A stretch of 64,000 nucleotides of DNA from Actinocorallia sp. API 0066. Lineage in GTDB: Bacteria > Actinomycetota > Actinomycetes > Streptosporangiales > Streptosporangiaceae. Made by a program: the position numbers and the translations under genes. Numbering within the stretch: position 1 is the stretch's first letter; each line of letters begins with the position of its first letter. Below the pieces are notes generated by a model that did not search any database, was not told the DNA's origin, and saw only the letters and a list, made by a program, of their open reading frames with translations. Location: contig NZ_JAJLQY010000008.1 in assembly GCF_020991275.1 (NCBI RefSeq), positions 281,429 to 345,428 of the forward strand. The letters run 5' to 3'. This document shows positions 12,464 to 21,436 of the stretch, in pieces.

Positions 12464-12885
12464 GTCGGGTAACGGGGATTGCGTTACTGCATCCCCGCCC
12501 CCTCAGAACCGTGCAAGCAGCTTTCACCGCACACGGCTCAAGCAAGCCCCGAAGGCTCGCCGGCAGGCGAAAACGCTGGACCCGTCATGGTGGCGGTTCC
12601 CTTCCGCCGTTGACAATGGGTGTGGAGGAGACGGAGTCGTTGATCGCCCGGCATGCTCTCGTCCGGGAAGGCGATGTATTGTTTGGAAATCGCTTTTCGG
12701 ATGACAGACCGCCACGTTTCCCATTCTTGTGGGCTTTGCGGCGGTTGGTCAGCGTGCAGCAGGAGCCCTCTGCAGATCGGGCAACGACCGTTTTGCGCCT
12801 TGAGGAGTCGCATGGTCATGGCATCGACCGGCAGTGGTGTTCCCTTGCGACGCCGCTGAGCCCAATATGATTTCAGGGCAGGATC
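12464..12885 (-). mobile_element. 3' remnant of a bacterial group II intron (maturase C-terminus/HNH, domains V and VI)
   Basis: The minus strand encodes the end of an intron maturase: residues DPALKSYWAQRRR, then an HNH-type zinc motif (CPICRGLLLHAD ... RLLHTHCQRR), stopping at 12538. Immediately after comes a 34-nt domain V hairpin at 12506-12539 beginning GAGCCGTGTGCGGTGAAAGC, then a domain VI stem (GGGGAT/ATCCCC) and a 3' end in ...CCCGAC near 12464. The 5' ribozyme and reverse-transcriptase domains are absent. The maturase tail is joined directly to an IS30 N-terminus, which implies an internal deletion. Confidence 0.82.
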
Positions 12886-13032
12886 GGCAGTGGCACGGTT
12901 CACCCCGACCAGCCGGGCCGCACCCGCGACGCTGCCGTTCTCCCGATCCAGCACCTCGAAAAACCGGGTCTTCAACTCCTCAAAACCCACGATCCCCACA
13001 ACTCCCTGAACGACAGGGTGTTGCGGGGACCA
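12886..13032 (-). pseudogene. IS30-family element 5' end: terminal repeat region and transposase N-terminus
   Basis: Residues MGIVGFEELKTRFFEVLDRE and GSVAGAARLVGVNRATA form the N-terminal helix-turn-helix region typical of actinobacterial IS30 transposases. They are preceded by a GGTGTTGCGGGGACC-like sequence (13017-13031) resembling an IS30 terminal repeat. After residue 38 the frame switches to maturase sequence (junction at NRATA|DPALK), so the gene is broken. Confidence 0.7.
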
Positions 13033-13071
13033 TGAGAACCCAAGGGGCTCCCGGGGCCGTCGCGATGCCGA

Positions 13072-14160
13072 TCAGGACGATCGGCGCAGACGGGCACGCG
13101 CCCGCTGAGCGGCTATCAGGGCGCCGAGCACGGCCCGCTGGGGCCGCCGGCCGCCCGACAGCTCCAGCAGGGAGCGGACGATCCACAACCGCGTCTCCAG
13201 GAAGTGCCGGGGCGAGCCGTGGACGTCGTCGTTCTCCACCAGCCGCAGATCCTTCAAGTGGCGGCGCAGATGCCCGGTGTCGCCGGGCGGGATGATCTCG
13301 TCGCGGCGGCTGGCCATCGAGTAGACCGGGATGTCCAGGGACGCCAGCAGTCCGGGCGTGAGGGCAAGGGGCCTCAGCCGGTCATGGATCTTGGCCCGGT
13401 CCGCTCCGGTCAGATGGGCGAGGGTGTCCACCGTGACCGACGGCAGGGCCCGCTGCCAGGCCTCGTCGGTGAAGAAGTCGATGATCGGGGCGCCCGCGAG
13501 GATCACTCCGCGGATGCGCGGGTCGGCGGCGGCCGCGTGCAGCGCCAGATTGCCGCTGAAACTGAGCGCGACGGCGTAGGTCCTGGCCGCGTCGGCCCGG
13601 TCGGCGACGGCGTCGAGGATCGCGGGCAGCAGCCGGGGGCTGTCCTCGCCGTACCGCAGCGTGTTCTCGCCCACGCCGGGCATCTCGGTGACCACCCCGG
13701 CCAGCCCCAGCCGGGCGGCCTGGAGCAGGACCGGCGCCCATTGCTCTTTGACGCTGACGATGCCGCCGATGACCAGCAGCAGGGGCTTGGGGTCCGCGGC
13801 CGACAGCCCGGTGGTCCAGCTCCGCACCCTGCCGCCGGGCAGGTCGAGGTCGAGGCGTTCGATCGCGGTGCCGCCGCGCCACCGGTCGAAGACCTCGACG
13901 CAGCGGTCCAGGGCGGCGCCGCGCGCGGGTCCGTCGACATAGGGGAAGCGGGCCATGTTGTGGCGGCGGAAGGCCTCCAGCAGCCGGCCGGCGTTCTCGT
14001 GCTCGCGTCCGGCGTCGGTCCAGGCCCGCACCCAGGAGCCGGGGCCGTCGCCGTCGTCGTGCTCGACGGCGTCCAGGACCCGCCGGTACTCGGCCTCGGG
14101 GATGCCCTGGGCCTTGGCGTGGACGACCACGAACTGCTTGAGCTCGGCGATGTCGTTCAT
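13072..14160 (-). CDS. Tetronate eliminase, alpha/beta-hydrolase fold (AbyA5/Agg5-like)
   Basis: A 362-residue FrsA-like alpha/beta-hydrolase protein. A nucleophile-elbow-like motif ALSFSG places a probable catalytic Ser at residue 200, with a C-terminal NDDVHGSPRH candidate His. In agglomerin and abyssomicin pathways the homologous enzyme removes acetate from an O-acetylated tetronate to give the exocyclic methylene that serves as dienophile. It is the last cassette gene, and its ATG overlaps the stop of the acyltransferase gene at 14157-14160. Function is inferred from family and gene order; generic FrsA-like hydrolases look similar, but the context is strong. Confidence 0.88.
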   Translation of the reverse strand: MNDIAELKQFVVVHAKAQGIPEAEYRRVLDAVEHDDGDGPGSWVRAWTDAGREHENAGRLLEAFRRHNMARFPYVDGPARGAALDRCVEVFDRWRGGTAIERLDLDLPGGRVRSWTTGLSAADPKPLLLVIGGIVSVKEQWAPVLLQAARLGLAGVVTEMPGVGENTLRYGEDSPRLLPAILDAVADRADAARTYAVALSFSGNLALHAAAADPRIRGVILAGAPIIDFFTDEAWQRALPSVTVDTLAHLTGADRAKIHDRLRPLALTPGLLASLDIPVYSMASRRDEIIPPGDTGHLRRHLKDLRLVENDDVHGSPRHFLETRLWIVRSLLELSGGRRPQRAVLGALIAAQRARARLRRSS

Positions 14161-14951
14161 CGAAGGCTCGCCCGCCCCTCGTCCGAGGGCACCGCGTCGT
14201 GACCGGTCTCCTTGGGCGCCTCCAGGGCGTCCTTGATCTCGGTCAGGACGTCGGCCGCCTCCGCGCCGTCGATCACCCGGTGGTCGAAGGCCAGGCTGAG
14301 CCGCAGGGTCGGGGCGATGGCCAGGCGGCCGTCCCGCACGACCGGCCGGTCGGCTATCCGGCCGAGGCCGAGGGTGATCGTCGTTCCGCCGACGGAGTGG
14401 AACCCGTCGACGGGCCGGTGGCCGAGCGAGGTGACGGCGAAGGTGCCGAACCGTTCGGGCCGCCGGTCCAGCGGGCGGACGACCCGCCGGAACCCGGCGC
14501 GGCCGATCACCACGGGCAGCCGGTGCAGGGCCCTCAGCCCGGCGAACTCCGGCAGGTCGGCGGCGTCGCCGTCGCGGAAGTACTCGATGCGCTCCTGGAG
14601 GGCGAGCGGGTCGGCGGTGTCGGCGTCGGGCAGGACCGCCGACAGCACGACGCGCTGCCCGTTCAGCGTCTTGTCCAGGGTGATCTTCGCGTTGACGTGC
14701 GGATGGCGGACCAGCCGGGGCCGCAGCCCGCCGCGCACGGCGGCGTTGGCGTCGGGATGGCGGGCCAGGACCCGGGCCGCGGCCGACACCACGTGCGTCA
14801 GCGTCGACAGCCGCCGTGGCGCGTCGGCCTGCCGGGCGCGCAGCGCGCTGACGTCGACCTCGGTGTCGAGGAACACCGGCGAGAACGACCGGATCTCCTC
14901 CAGGAAGTACAGGGTGTGCAGCCGCTCGCGCGGGAAGGCGGGCCCGCTCAC
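14157..14951 (-). CDS. Tetronate O-acyltransferase, 2-oxoacid dehydrogenase E2-like (AbyA4/Agg4-like)
   Basis: The 264 residues correspond to the catalytic domain of dihydrolipoamide acyltransferases without lipoyl or peripheral-subunit-binding domains. The E2 active-site signature FDHRVIDG is at residues 222-229 with His224. In characterised tetronate pathways this stand-alone E2-like enzyme acetylates the primary hydroxyl of the tetronate ring, preparing it for elimination. Its start overlaps the stop of the upstream ACP gene (14948-14951), and it overlaps the eliminase gene, so translational coupling is expected. Confidence 0.9.
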   Translation of the reverse strand: MSGPAFPRERLHTLYFLEEIRSFSPVFLDTEVDVSALRARQADAPRRLSTLTHVVSAAARVLARHPDANAAVRGGLRPRLVRHPHVNAKITLDKTLNGQRVVLSAVLPDADTADPLALQERIEYFRDGDAADLPEFAGLRALHRLPVVIGRAGFRRVVRPLDRRPERFGTFAVTSLGHRPVDGFHSVGGTTITLGLGRIADRPVVRDGRLAIAPTLRLSLAFDHRVIDGAEAADVLTEIKDALEAPKETGHDAVPSDEGRASLR

Positions 14952-15175
14952 GCGCCCACCGCCACCGCGTAGATGCGCTCCAGGCTGCGCGCCTCCAGCA
15001 GATCGGTCAGGACCAGGGACCGGCCCGTGGTCCGCTCCAGGAGGGTCGCCAGCGTCAGCAGGTGCAGGGAGTCCCAGCCCGCCAGCTCGTCCAAGCTGCG
15101 CCCGACGTCCTCGGGGGTGACGTCCAGGCCCAGCTCGTCCTGGACGAGGGACACGAACTCATCGATCGTGGTCAC
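14948..15175 (-). CDS. Discrete acyl carrier protein for the glyceryl unit (AbyA3-like)
   Basis: A 75-residue ACP with the phosphopantetheine attachment motif GWDSLHLL (Ser36). It lies between the FkbH-like synthase and the E2-like acyltransferase with overlaps on both sides. In tetronate pathways this ACP carries the glyceryl three-carbon unit made from 1,3-bisphosphoglycerate, later joined to the polyketide chain to form the tetronate ring. Confidence 0.92.
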   Translation of the reverse strand: MTTIDEFVSLVQDELGLDVTPEDVGRSLDELAGWDSLHLLTLATLLERTTGRSLVLTDLLEARSLERIYAVAVGA

Positions 15176-17076
15176 GGAAGGTCTCCTCCGGAGATGTCGG
15201 CGGACAGGGAAGGGGAGTCGCTCAGCTCGTCGCGCAGGTCCAGATGGCCGGGCGGGTCCGCGGGCGCCGTCAGGTCGTGGACGTACTCGGCGCCCTCGCC
15301 GCTCTCTCCGGCACGCGTGAACCCGTGGCGGGTGTAGAACTCGGCGACCTTCCCGTTCTTGGCGCTCGGCCGGTACAGGCCGCGGACGGTGGCCGCGCCG
15401 CTGTCACGGGCGTGGCGCAGGACCGCCGACAGGCCGGCGGCCTCGACGCCGCGGCCGAAGACCCGGCAGCTCAGCAGGAAGTTCTCGATCCGCAGGGCGG
15501 TGCCTTCGCGGTGCAGCAGGACGGCCCCGACCAGCCCGTTGTCGCCGAAGCGGTCGCCGGAGCGCAGCGTCACGACCGTCGCGGCGGGGTCGGCGAGCAG
15601 GGCGCGGACATCGGCGGGCTGGAGCCGCCGGGTCGTCAGGTTGAACTGGTTGGTGCGCAGGGTGAGCTGGGACAGGCGGGCCACATCGGCGTCCTGCGCC
15701 CGGGCGGCCCGCACCCAGACGCCGAGCTGCTCCAGGTAGGCCTCCAGCGAGGTGAAGGTGTCCAGGAAGTCCTTGCGGGCCAGGTCCTCGCGGTACTTCT
15801 CGGTCCTGGCGCGGTCCTCGGCGGTCAGCTCGCGGACGGTGAACCAGCCGTCGGCCAGGAGCCTCGGCGTGTGCAGCGCGGGCTCGGTGTCGACCTGGAC
15901 GACCGCCACGCCGGGCAGCTCACGGCGGACCAGCCCGCACTCGAACGGGCTGTCGTCGACGAAGACGAGGCTGTCGACGCCCAGCCCGAGATCCTTGGCG
16001 AGCTCGGTCAGGTTGTCGTGCTTGGGCCGCCAGTTCGCGACGATCCTGGTGAAGTCCCCCTCGCGCAGCACCATCCCGGGATGGTCGGCCAGCGCCGCGG
16101 CGACGGGCTCGGGATCGTTCTTGCTGACGGCCGCCAGCAGCACGCCCTGCGCGCCGATCTGGGCGACCACCCGCTGGAAGGCGGCGAACGTCTCGCCCCG
16201 GTATCCCTCACCGACCTCGATGCCCTCGACCCCGTCGTCGCCGAGGACGCCGCCCCACAGCGTCTGGTCGAGATCGACGACCAGGCACTTGGCGGCGCGT
16301 CCGGTCACCAGCCGCGCCAGATGCCCGATCTCGCGCGCGTAGCGGGCCAGCAGCGCGGGGGACAGCTGGAGGCGGGCGTAGGCGGCCAGCCGCGCGTCCA
16401 CGGCGGGAATCCCCTCGGCCAGCAGGGGGTCGAGATCGACCACGACGACGTTCAGACGGGTCTCGGCCAGGCGCAGCAGCCGCGCGGCCGCCTCCCGCCA
16501 CACCACGCCGAGGCGCGCCCGCGACCGCAGGTCGAGGAGCTGGGCAGGGTAGCTGGACGGCAGCGGCAGGGTGTTGAGGACCAGGGTGCCGCGGGCGTGC
16601 TCACCGAACCGGGCGGCCAGCTCCTCCAGCGTGGTGAGCCTGGCGTCCAGGACCCGTTCGACGTCCTCGACCCGCCACGGCGACGGCACCTCGTCGAAGA
16701 TCACTGTCGGGTCCAGCAGGCACACGGTCAGGTCCGGGTCGGCCTCGTACAGCCCGCTCGCGGTGTCGGCCAGTTCGAGGACGTAGCCGTCGTACTGGCC
16801 GGTCCACGGCCGCAGCAGCAGCCCGTGCCGGGCCAGCTCGGCCGTCAGGGGGGCAACCAGCGTGCCGAGCGTGCCGTGCCCGGTGATCGCGATGGTGACC
16901 GCGGGGAGGCCGGGATGGGCGCGCAGGACCTCGTCGGGGTCGACCCGCGCCAGCAGCCGTCCGGCCCGGTCCAGACCGGGCTCGTCGAGCCCGGCCAGCA
17001 GCCCGCGGACCGCGGGGTAGTCGGCGGCGAGCCGCCCCGCCCGGCTCAGCTCGGCGATCGGGTCGGTGACCGCCAT
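15172..17076 (-). CDS. FkbH-like glyceryl-S-ACP synthase (AbyA2-like)
   Basis: A 634-residue HAD-superfamily FkbH-type protein. The HAD motif VVDLDQTLWGG (Asp268, Asp270) is followed by KHDN and FVDDSPFE motifs, and the C-terminus is acyltransferase-like (FLLSCRVFGRGVE). Family members dephosphorylate D-1,3-bisphosphoglycerate and load the glyceryl group on a discrete ACP, here the next gene. The start at 17076 is chosen because it overlaps the stop of the FabH-like gene (TGATG). The C-terminal tail overlaps the ACP start by 4 nt. Confidence 0.93.
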   Translation of the reverse strand: MAVTDPIAELSRAGRLAADYPAVRGLLAGLDEPGLDRAGRLLARVDPDEVLRAHPGLPAVTIAITGHGTLGTLVAPLTAELARHGLLLRPWTGQYDGYVLELADTASGLYEADPDLTVCLLDPTVIFDEVPSPWRVEDVERVLDARLTTLEELAARFGEHARGTLVLNTLPLPSSYPAQLLDLRSRARLGVVWREAAARLLRLAETRLNVVVVDLDPLLAEGIPAVDARLAAYARLQLSPALLARYAREIGHLARLVTGRAAKCLVVDLDQTLWGGVLGDDGVEGIEVGEGYRGETFAAFQRVVAQIGAQGVLLAAVSKNDPEPVAAALADHPGMVLREGDFTRIVANWRPKHDNLTELAKDLGLGVDSLVFVDDSPFECGLVRRELPGVAVVQVDTEPALHTPRLLADGWFTVRELTAEDRARTEKYREDLARKDFLDTFTSLEAYLEQLGVWVRAARAQDADVARLSQLTLRTNQFNLTTRRLQPADVRALLADPAATVVTLRSGDRFGDNGLVGAVLLHREGTALRIENFLLSCRVFGRGVEAAGLSAVLRHARDSGAATVRGLYRPSAKNGKVAEFYTRHGFTRAGESGEGAEYVHDLTAPADPPGHLDLRDELSDSPSLSADISGGDLP

Positions 17077-18122
17077 CAGAGCCGCTCCAGCGCGAAGCCG
17101 GCTTTGATCCACTTGCTGGACTCCACTGCGATCCCGACCGCGCGGTCACCCCGGCCGAGCAGGCCCAGGACCTCTTCGAGCTGGAAGAACGCCAGCGCGT
17201 TCCCGCAGTTGCCGGTCTGGCCGACGCAGGTGATCTCCTCGGCGGTGTCCAGGCCGAGACGCTCGGAGATCCGGGCCGTCATCCGGCCGGACAGCTGCGG
17301 CGGCAGCACGAAGTCCAGATCGGTGTCCTTCCAGTCGAGGGAGTCGAGCAGCTCGGCGAGGATCTCGGCGGCCATCTCCGGCACCGACTCCTCGATGGCC
17401 TTGTAGTCCTCGCTGACGGCGGCCTCGCCGATCCCGGCGGCGCGTCCCGCGCGATCGGCCTGCCCGAACCAGCGGACGATCTGTCCCGGCGCGCGGCCCC
17501 GTCCGGTGAAGCGGGTCATCACCCGGCGCAGCGCGACCGTGCCGGGCGCCGGATCGGAGGTCAGGACGGCCGCGCCCGCGCCGTCGCCGAACAGCACCAC
17601 ATTGACGAGCTCGGCCGGGGGAAGGCTGCGCAGATCGGCCTCCAGGTCGAAGTGCCGGGCGCAGCTGTCGCCCGCGATGACCAGCGCGTTGCGGTGGCCG
17701 CCCCCGGCGAGCATCTGCCGGCCCACCTCCAGGGCCTGCACCGCGCCCGAGCATCCCGACTGGAGCTGGTAGGTCGGGATCTGGTCGATGCCCAGCCGGT
17801 CGGCGATCTCGTTGACCGTGGCGGGCATCAGCGCGTCGGGGGTGGCGGTCCCCATGACGATCACATCGATGTCGGCCGCGTCGGTTCCGGCGGCCGAAAG
17901 GGCCCGCCGGGCGGCCCGCTCGCCGAGGTCGGCCAGGGAGACGACGGTCTCGCCGGTGTCGAGGTCGACCGACAGGTGCCTGGTGCGGGTGCCGATGAAG
18001 ACGTCGATCCACTGCTGCCACAGATCGTCCATGCCGAACCGCCGGGCCAGGGTCACGTTGTCGACAGGCGGTCCGGGCAGGGCGGTTCCGGCGGACAGGA
18101 GGCGGATGTCCGATGCGTCCAT
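17076..18122 (-). CDS. FabH-like (KAS III) enzyme proposed to join glyceryl-ACP and polyketide in the tetronate ring (AbyA1/RkD-like)
   Basis: A 348-residue KAS III-fold protein with catalytic Cys124 (QSGCSGAVQAL) and the C-terminal Asn region (NCGNALAFFQ, about 305-314). The usual His motif PHQ is replaced by LPPQLSG near 273-279, so the classical Cys-His-Asn triad is altered. Homologs in tetronate clusters are implicated in C-C and C-O bond formation between glyceryl-S-ACP and the beta-ketoacyl chain. It is first in a five-gene overlapping operon. The ribosome site AAAGGA lies 7-8 nt before the ATG. Confidence 0.9.
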   Translation of the reverse strand: MDASDIRLLSAGTALPGPPVDNVTLARRFGMDDLWQQWIDVFIGTRTRHLSVDLDTGETVVSLADLGERAARRALSAAGTDAADIDVIVMGTATPDALMPATVNEIADRLGIDQIPTYQLQSGCSGAVQALEVGRQMLAGGGHRNALVIAGDSCARHFDLEADLRSLPPAELVNVVLFGDGAGAAVLTSDPAPGTVALRRVMTRFTGRGRAPGQIVRWFGQADRAGRAAGIGEAAVSEDYKAIEESVPEMAAEILAELLDSLDWKDTDLDFVLPPQLSGRMTARISERLGLDTAEEITCVGQTGNCGNALAFFQLEEVLGLLGRGDRAVGIAVESSKWIKAGFALERL

Positions 18123-18221
18123 CCCGGTCCTTTCTCAAGGTGGCGAGGGAGGGGCCTGAGATCGCCTCCGATCCTCTCCCCGCCACCTAAAGCGGACCTT
18201 TGCCCAGTCTGACGCCGCCGG
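18123..18221 (-). promoter_or_regulatory. Tetronate cassette promoter region with CCTAAAG motif
   Basis: This 99-bp gap lies between the LAL regulator stop and the FabH-like gene. It contains CCTAAAG at 18186-18192, 64 nt upstream of the start codon. The same heptamer sits 58 and 81 nt upstream of the PKS start. A shared activator site is inferred from equal motif and spacing only. Confidence 0.4.
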
Positions 18222-20999
18222 TCAGCCGAGATCGGCCATCAGCCGGGCCAGCGTGGCACGCGACCGGATGTTGAGCTTCCGGTAGATGCGGGTGAGATGG
18301 ACGTCGACGGTCCGCGGGCTCAACGACAGCCGCTCGGCGATCTCCCGGGTCTTCAGTCCCGATCCGGCGATCTCGGCGATCTCCCGTTCCCGCTCGGTGA
18401 GCACCGTCAGGTCGACCGCCGCCCGGACCGCCGCCGGGGGCGGGGCGAGCCGCACCGCTCCGCCGCGCTGCGCCAGCTCCTTGGCCAGGATGCGGGTCGC
18501 CGCGGCCTCCCTGCGGTGCCCGAGCGTGCTGAGGTGCGGGACGATCGTCATGAGGGCGCGCGCCTGGCAGTGGATCATCCCCGCGGCGCCGAAGAGATCG
18601 GCGGCCTGGCGGTAGCGGGCGACGGCCCCGGCCAGATCGTCGCCGACCCGCAGGACCTCGGCCCGGGCCAGCAGCGCGTAGGCCCGCGGCGCGGGCGAGG
18701 CCAGCCCCTCGACGGCCTTCTCGACCCGGTCGGCCCAGGGGCCCGGCGGTTCGCCCGCGTCCAGCGAGGCCAGCAGTCCGAGCAGGAAGAACTGGGGCCG
18801 CAGGAACGCGGGGATCCCCGGCAGATGCGGGCCGCCGCCCGCGTCCAGCAGCACCGTGACGCTGCGCCTGGCCTCGCCCCTCAGCCAGGCCACGGTCGCC
18901 ACCGTCAGCGACGCCGCCACCCCCCAGTAGTGGTTGCCCTGCCGCAGCAGGGTCACCGACCGGTCGGCCAGCGCCGAGGCCTCGTCCAGCCCGGTGCCGC
19001 CCCACACCTCGCACAGCGCCTCCAGCGCGAGGGCCAGGCCGCGCAGATGCTCGGCGCGGATGCACTGGGCCAGCCGGTCGGCCTCGCCGGCCAGCCGGCG
19101 CGCGTCGGACAGGTGGCCGGTCTGCCGGTAGACGTTGCCGAGGCCGAGCAGCAGCGCGGGGAACACATGGCTCTGGCCGGTGCTCTGGGCGATGCGCATG
19201 GCGCGGGTGAAGTGGCGTTCGGCGTGCTGGAAGGCGCCGACGATCGTCTCGGCCCAGCCGAGCAGGCCGAGGTATTCGGGGTGGGCGGCCAGTTCGCCGT
19301 CCGAGAGCCGGTCGATGGCCCCGCCGCAGTCGGCCACCGAGTCCGGCGCGTGCGGGCGGTTCCTGAACGCGTCGCACAGGCCGTCCAGGACCAGGGCGCC
19401 CGCCTCGGCGGTCCGGTCGGCGTGCCGGCGGGCCAGGCGCAGGGCCATCTGCACCTGGCCGCAGCTCGGCAGCCGTCCGTCGAACGCGCCGATGATGCCG
19501 TGCTCGATGATGAGGGCCGCGGCCTCGGGGGGAGGGGAGGGATGGGTGAACGCGTGCGCCAGCTCGTCCTCCAGCAGGGCGCGCGCCTCTGTGAAGTTGC
19601 CCAGCAGGCACTCCACGACCGAACCGAACGCCACCGCCTGGGCGCGCGCGCCGAGCTCCTCCATCGGGATGGTCCGCAGGACGCGGTGCAGGAGGTCGCG
19701 GCTCTCCGACAGCCGCCCGCTCTGGCCCAGCGAACGGGCCAGGAACAGCGTGAGGTCGATGCGGGCGGGGCCGGGAGGGCTGATCCGCAGCGCCGTCTCC
19801 AGCCACTGGACGGCGGCGCCGGGGTCGGTCGGGAAGACCTCCTCGGCGGCCTCCCGCAGGATCTGGGCGTCGCGCGGGCCGCCCAGGGTCCGGGAGCGTT
19901 CGACGTGCACGGCCCGGTCGACGGCCGTGCCACCCCGGCTGGACAGCAGGTCGACCGCCCGGCGGTGGGCGTGCAGCCGCCAGGTCGGATCGGCCGTGGC
20001 GTAGATCAGGCACCGCAGCACGGGGTGGCGGAACCCGTAGGCGCCGGCGTGGTCGACCGGCCGCAGGACGTCGTGCAGGAGCAGGCAGTCCAGCGCGGCC
20101 TGGACCTCGTCGTGGCCGGCTTCGGCGACCACGGTCAGCGCCGCGGCGTCGCCGTGGTCGCCCAGGATCGCGGCGGCCGTGGCGATCCGCAGCGTCGCGG
20201 CGTCGAGGGTCGCGATCTCGCCGAGGATCAGGCTGGTGGACTGGGTGGGCATATCGCCGGGCAGTTCGTTCGGATCGATGCCGGCCAGCGTGAGCAGGTA
20301 GAGCGGGATGCCCTGGCTGACGCGGTGCAGTTCGTGCAGCCGGGCGTCGCCGGGGTCGAGGTCGAGCAGGTTCGCCGCCTCCTGGAGGGCCAGCGGGCCC
20401 AGCTCGATCCGGGTGGCGGCGCCCAGCTCGCAGGCGTGGGCGAGGCTGCCGCGCAGGCGCTGCGAGGCCTGGCGGGGACGCTGGGCGATGACGAGCAGGA
20501 CGGGCCCGGCGGTGGGCCGCCGCACGAGCCGGTCGATCAGGTCGGCCGAAGCGGGGTCGGCCCAGTGGAAGTCGTCCAGGACGACCAGGAGGCCGTCCCC
20601 GGCGGCCCGGCCGAGAAGACCGCGCAGCGCGGCGGCGATCCGCTGGCTCTCGCCGACGGCCGGGTTGGGGCCGCTTCCGGCGGCGGCGCGGGCGAGGATC
20701 TCGATGTCCTCGGCGGGAGCCCGGCCCGCGCGGTGGTCGCCGAGCGGGATCGATTCGAGGATCTGGGCGAGGATATGGAAGGGCAGGGCCCGCTCCTCGA
20801 CGACGCACCTGGCGTGGACGACCGGGATGGCCCGGCAGCGCGCCTCGTCCATCAGATCGGCCAGGAGCCGGGTCTTGCCGACGCCGGGTTCGCCCACGAT
20901 CTCGACCGTCCGGCCCGATCCGCCGCTCAGAGCGTCGAGGGCCGTGTGAAGTGCGTGGGCCTCGGCTCGCCGGAGGCCCGTGGTCTCGATGACGCCCAT
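18222..20999 (-). CDS. LuxR-family LAL transcriptional regulator, probable pathway activator
   Basis: A 925-residue protein with an N-terminal ATPase (Walker A GEPGVGKT, residues 36-43), a long TPR-like middle region and a C-terminal LuxR-type helix-turn-helix (LTEREREIAEIAGSGLKTRE through LNIRSRATLARLMADLG). This is the architecture of large ATP-binding LuxR regulators that activate macrolide and spirotetronate clusters. The ATG at 20999 is preferred over a TTG at 21017 because GAGGGAGAG precedes it. It is co-directional with and just upstream of the cassette operon, and divergent from the TetR gene. Confidence 0.93.
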   Translation of the reverse strand: MGVIETTGLRRAEAHALHTALDALSGGSGRTVEIVGEPGVGKTRLLADLMDEARCRAIPVVHARCVVEERALPFHILAQILESIPLGDHRAGRAPAEDIEILARAAAGSGPNPAVGESQRIAAALRGLLGRAAGDGLLVVLDDFHWADPASADLIDRLVRRPTAGPVLLVIAQRPRQASQRLRGSLAHACELGAATRIELGPLALQEAANLLDLDPGDARLHELHRVSQGIPLYLLTLAGIDPNELPGDMPTQSTSLILGEIATLDAATLRIATAAAILGDHGDAAALTVVAEAGHDEVQAALDCLLLHDVLRPVDHAGAYGFRHPVLRCLIYATADPTWRLHAHRRAVDLLSSRGGTAVDRAVHVERSRTLGGPRDAQILREAAEEVFPTDPGAAVQWLETALRISPPGPARIDLTLFLARSLGQSGRLSESRDLLHRVLRTIPMEELGARAQAVAFGSVVECLLGNFTEARALLEDELAHAFTHPSPPPEAAALIIEHGIIGAFDGRLPSCGQVQMALRLARRHADRTAEAGALVLDGLCDAFRNRPHAPDSVADCGGAIDRLSDGELAAHPEYLGLLGWAETIVGAFQHAERHFTRAMRIAQSTGQSHVFPALLLGLGNVYRQTGHLSDARRLAGEADRLAQCIRAEHLRGLALALEALCEVWGGTGLDEASALADRSVTLLRQGNHYWGVAASLTVATVAWLRGEARRSVTVLLDAGGGPHLPGIPAFLRPQFFLLGLLASLDAGEPPGPWADRVEKAVEGLASPAPRAYALLARAEVLRVGDDLAGAVARYRQAADLFGAAGMIHCQARALMTIVPHLSTLGHRREAAATRILAKELAQRGGAVRLAPPPAAVRAAVDLTVLTEREREIAEIAGSGLKTREIAERLSLSPRTVDVHLTRIYRKLNIRSRATLARLMADLG

Positions 21000-21436
21000 G
21001 GTCTGTCTCTCCCTCAACCGCTGGCCGGATGGTCGTTCAAGAGCAAGGGAGTTGTGCCGTCGCCTCCCCCGGGGACGGGAGGCGTTCCGCTTCTTCCGCT
21101 GTGCAGTCTAGGCCGCCGGATCTCGACATTTCCGGTGCCGTGCGTGCAGCTCAGGGGGTTTTGGGCGGTCCGCAGTGCCCGCGGGGGGTGACACGGTCTC
21201 CTCGCGGGCGGCCTCGTTTCCCACTGATCGTGCGCATGAGCCGCTTCTCGTGGGCGGAGTGCTCGTGCCGGAGCGGATGCGGCTGGAGTAGCAGAAAGGT
21301 CCCACCACGATTCATGCAATGGCCCATTTCGGTCATTCATGTAGGAAAAACACACTTTGTTTTCCGGCCGGACGCGTCTCGACCGGGGGAGCGGTGCGGT
21401 CGGTATCCTCAAGACGGACAACGGAGGATGCCTGCC
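21000..21436. promoter_or_regulatory. Divergent intergenic region between LAL and TetR genes
   Basis: About 440 bp without a credible gene. Its right half (about 21300-21370) is markedly less G+C rich than the surroundings and holds two ATTCATG repeats about 25 nt apart. It ends with GGAGG 9 nt before the TetR start. It should contain the promoters of both flanking regulators. I could not assign specific -10/-35 boxes. Confidence 0.5.

Noticed and set aside
15244..17406. Plus-strand 720-codon frame opposite the FkbH-like gene
   Set aside because: Gln/Gly/Arg-rich shadow; the minus strand carries complete HAD motifs.
21029..21436. N-terminal extension of the TetR protein from an upstream ATG
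   Set aside because: The extension is low-complexity and lacks a ribosome site, while GGAGG lies 9 nt before the ATG at 21437 and gives normal TetR length.
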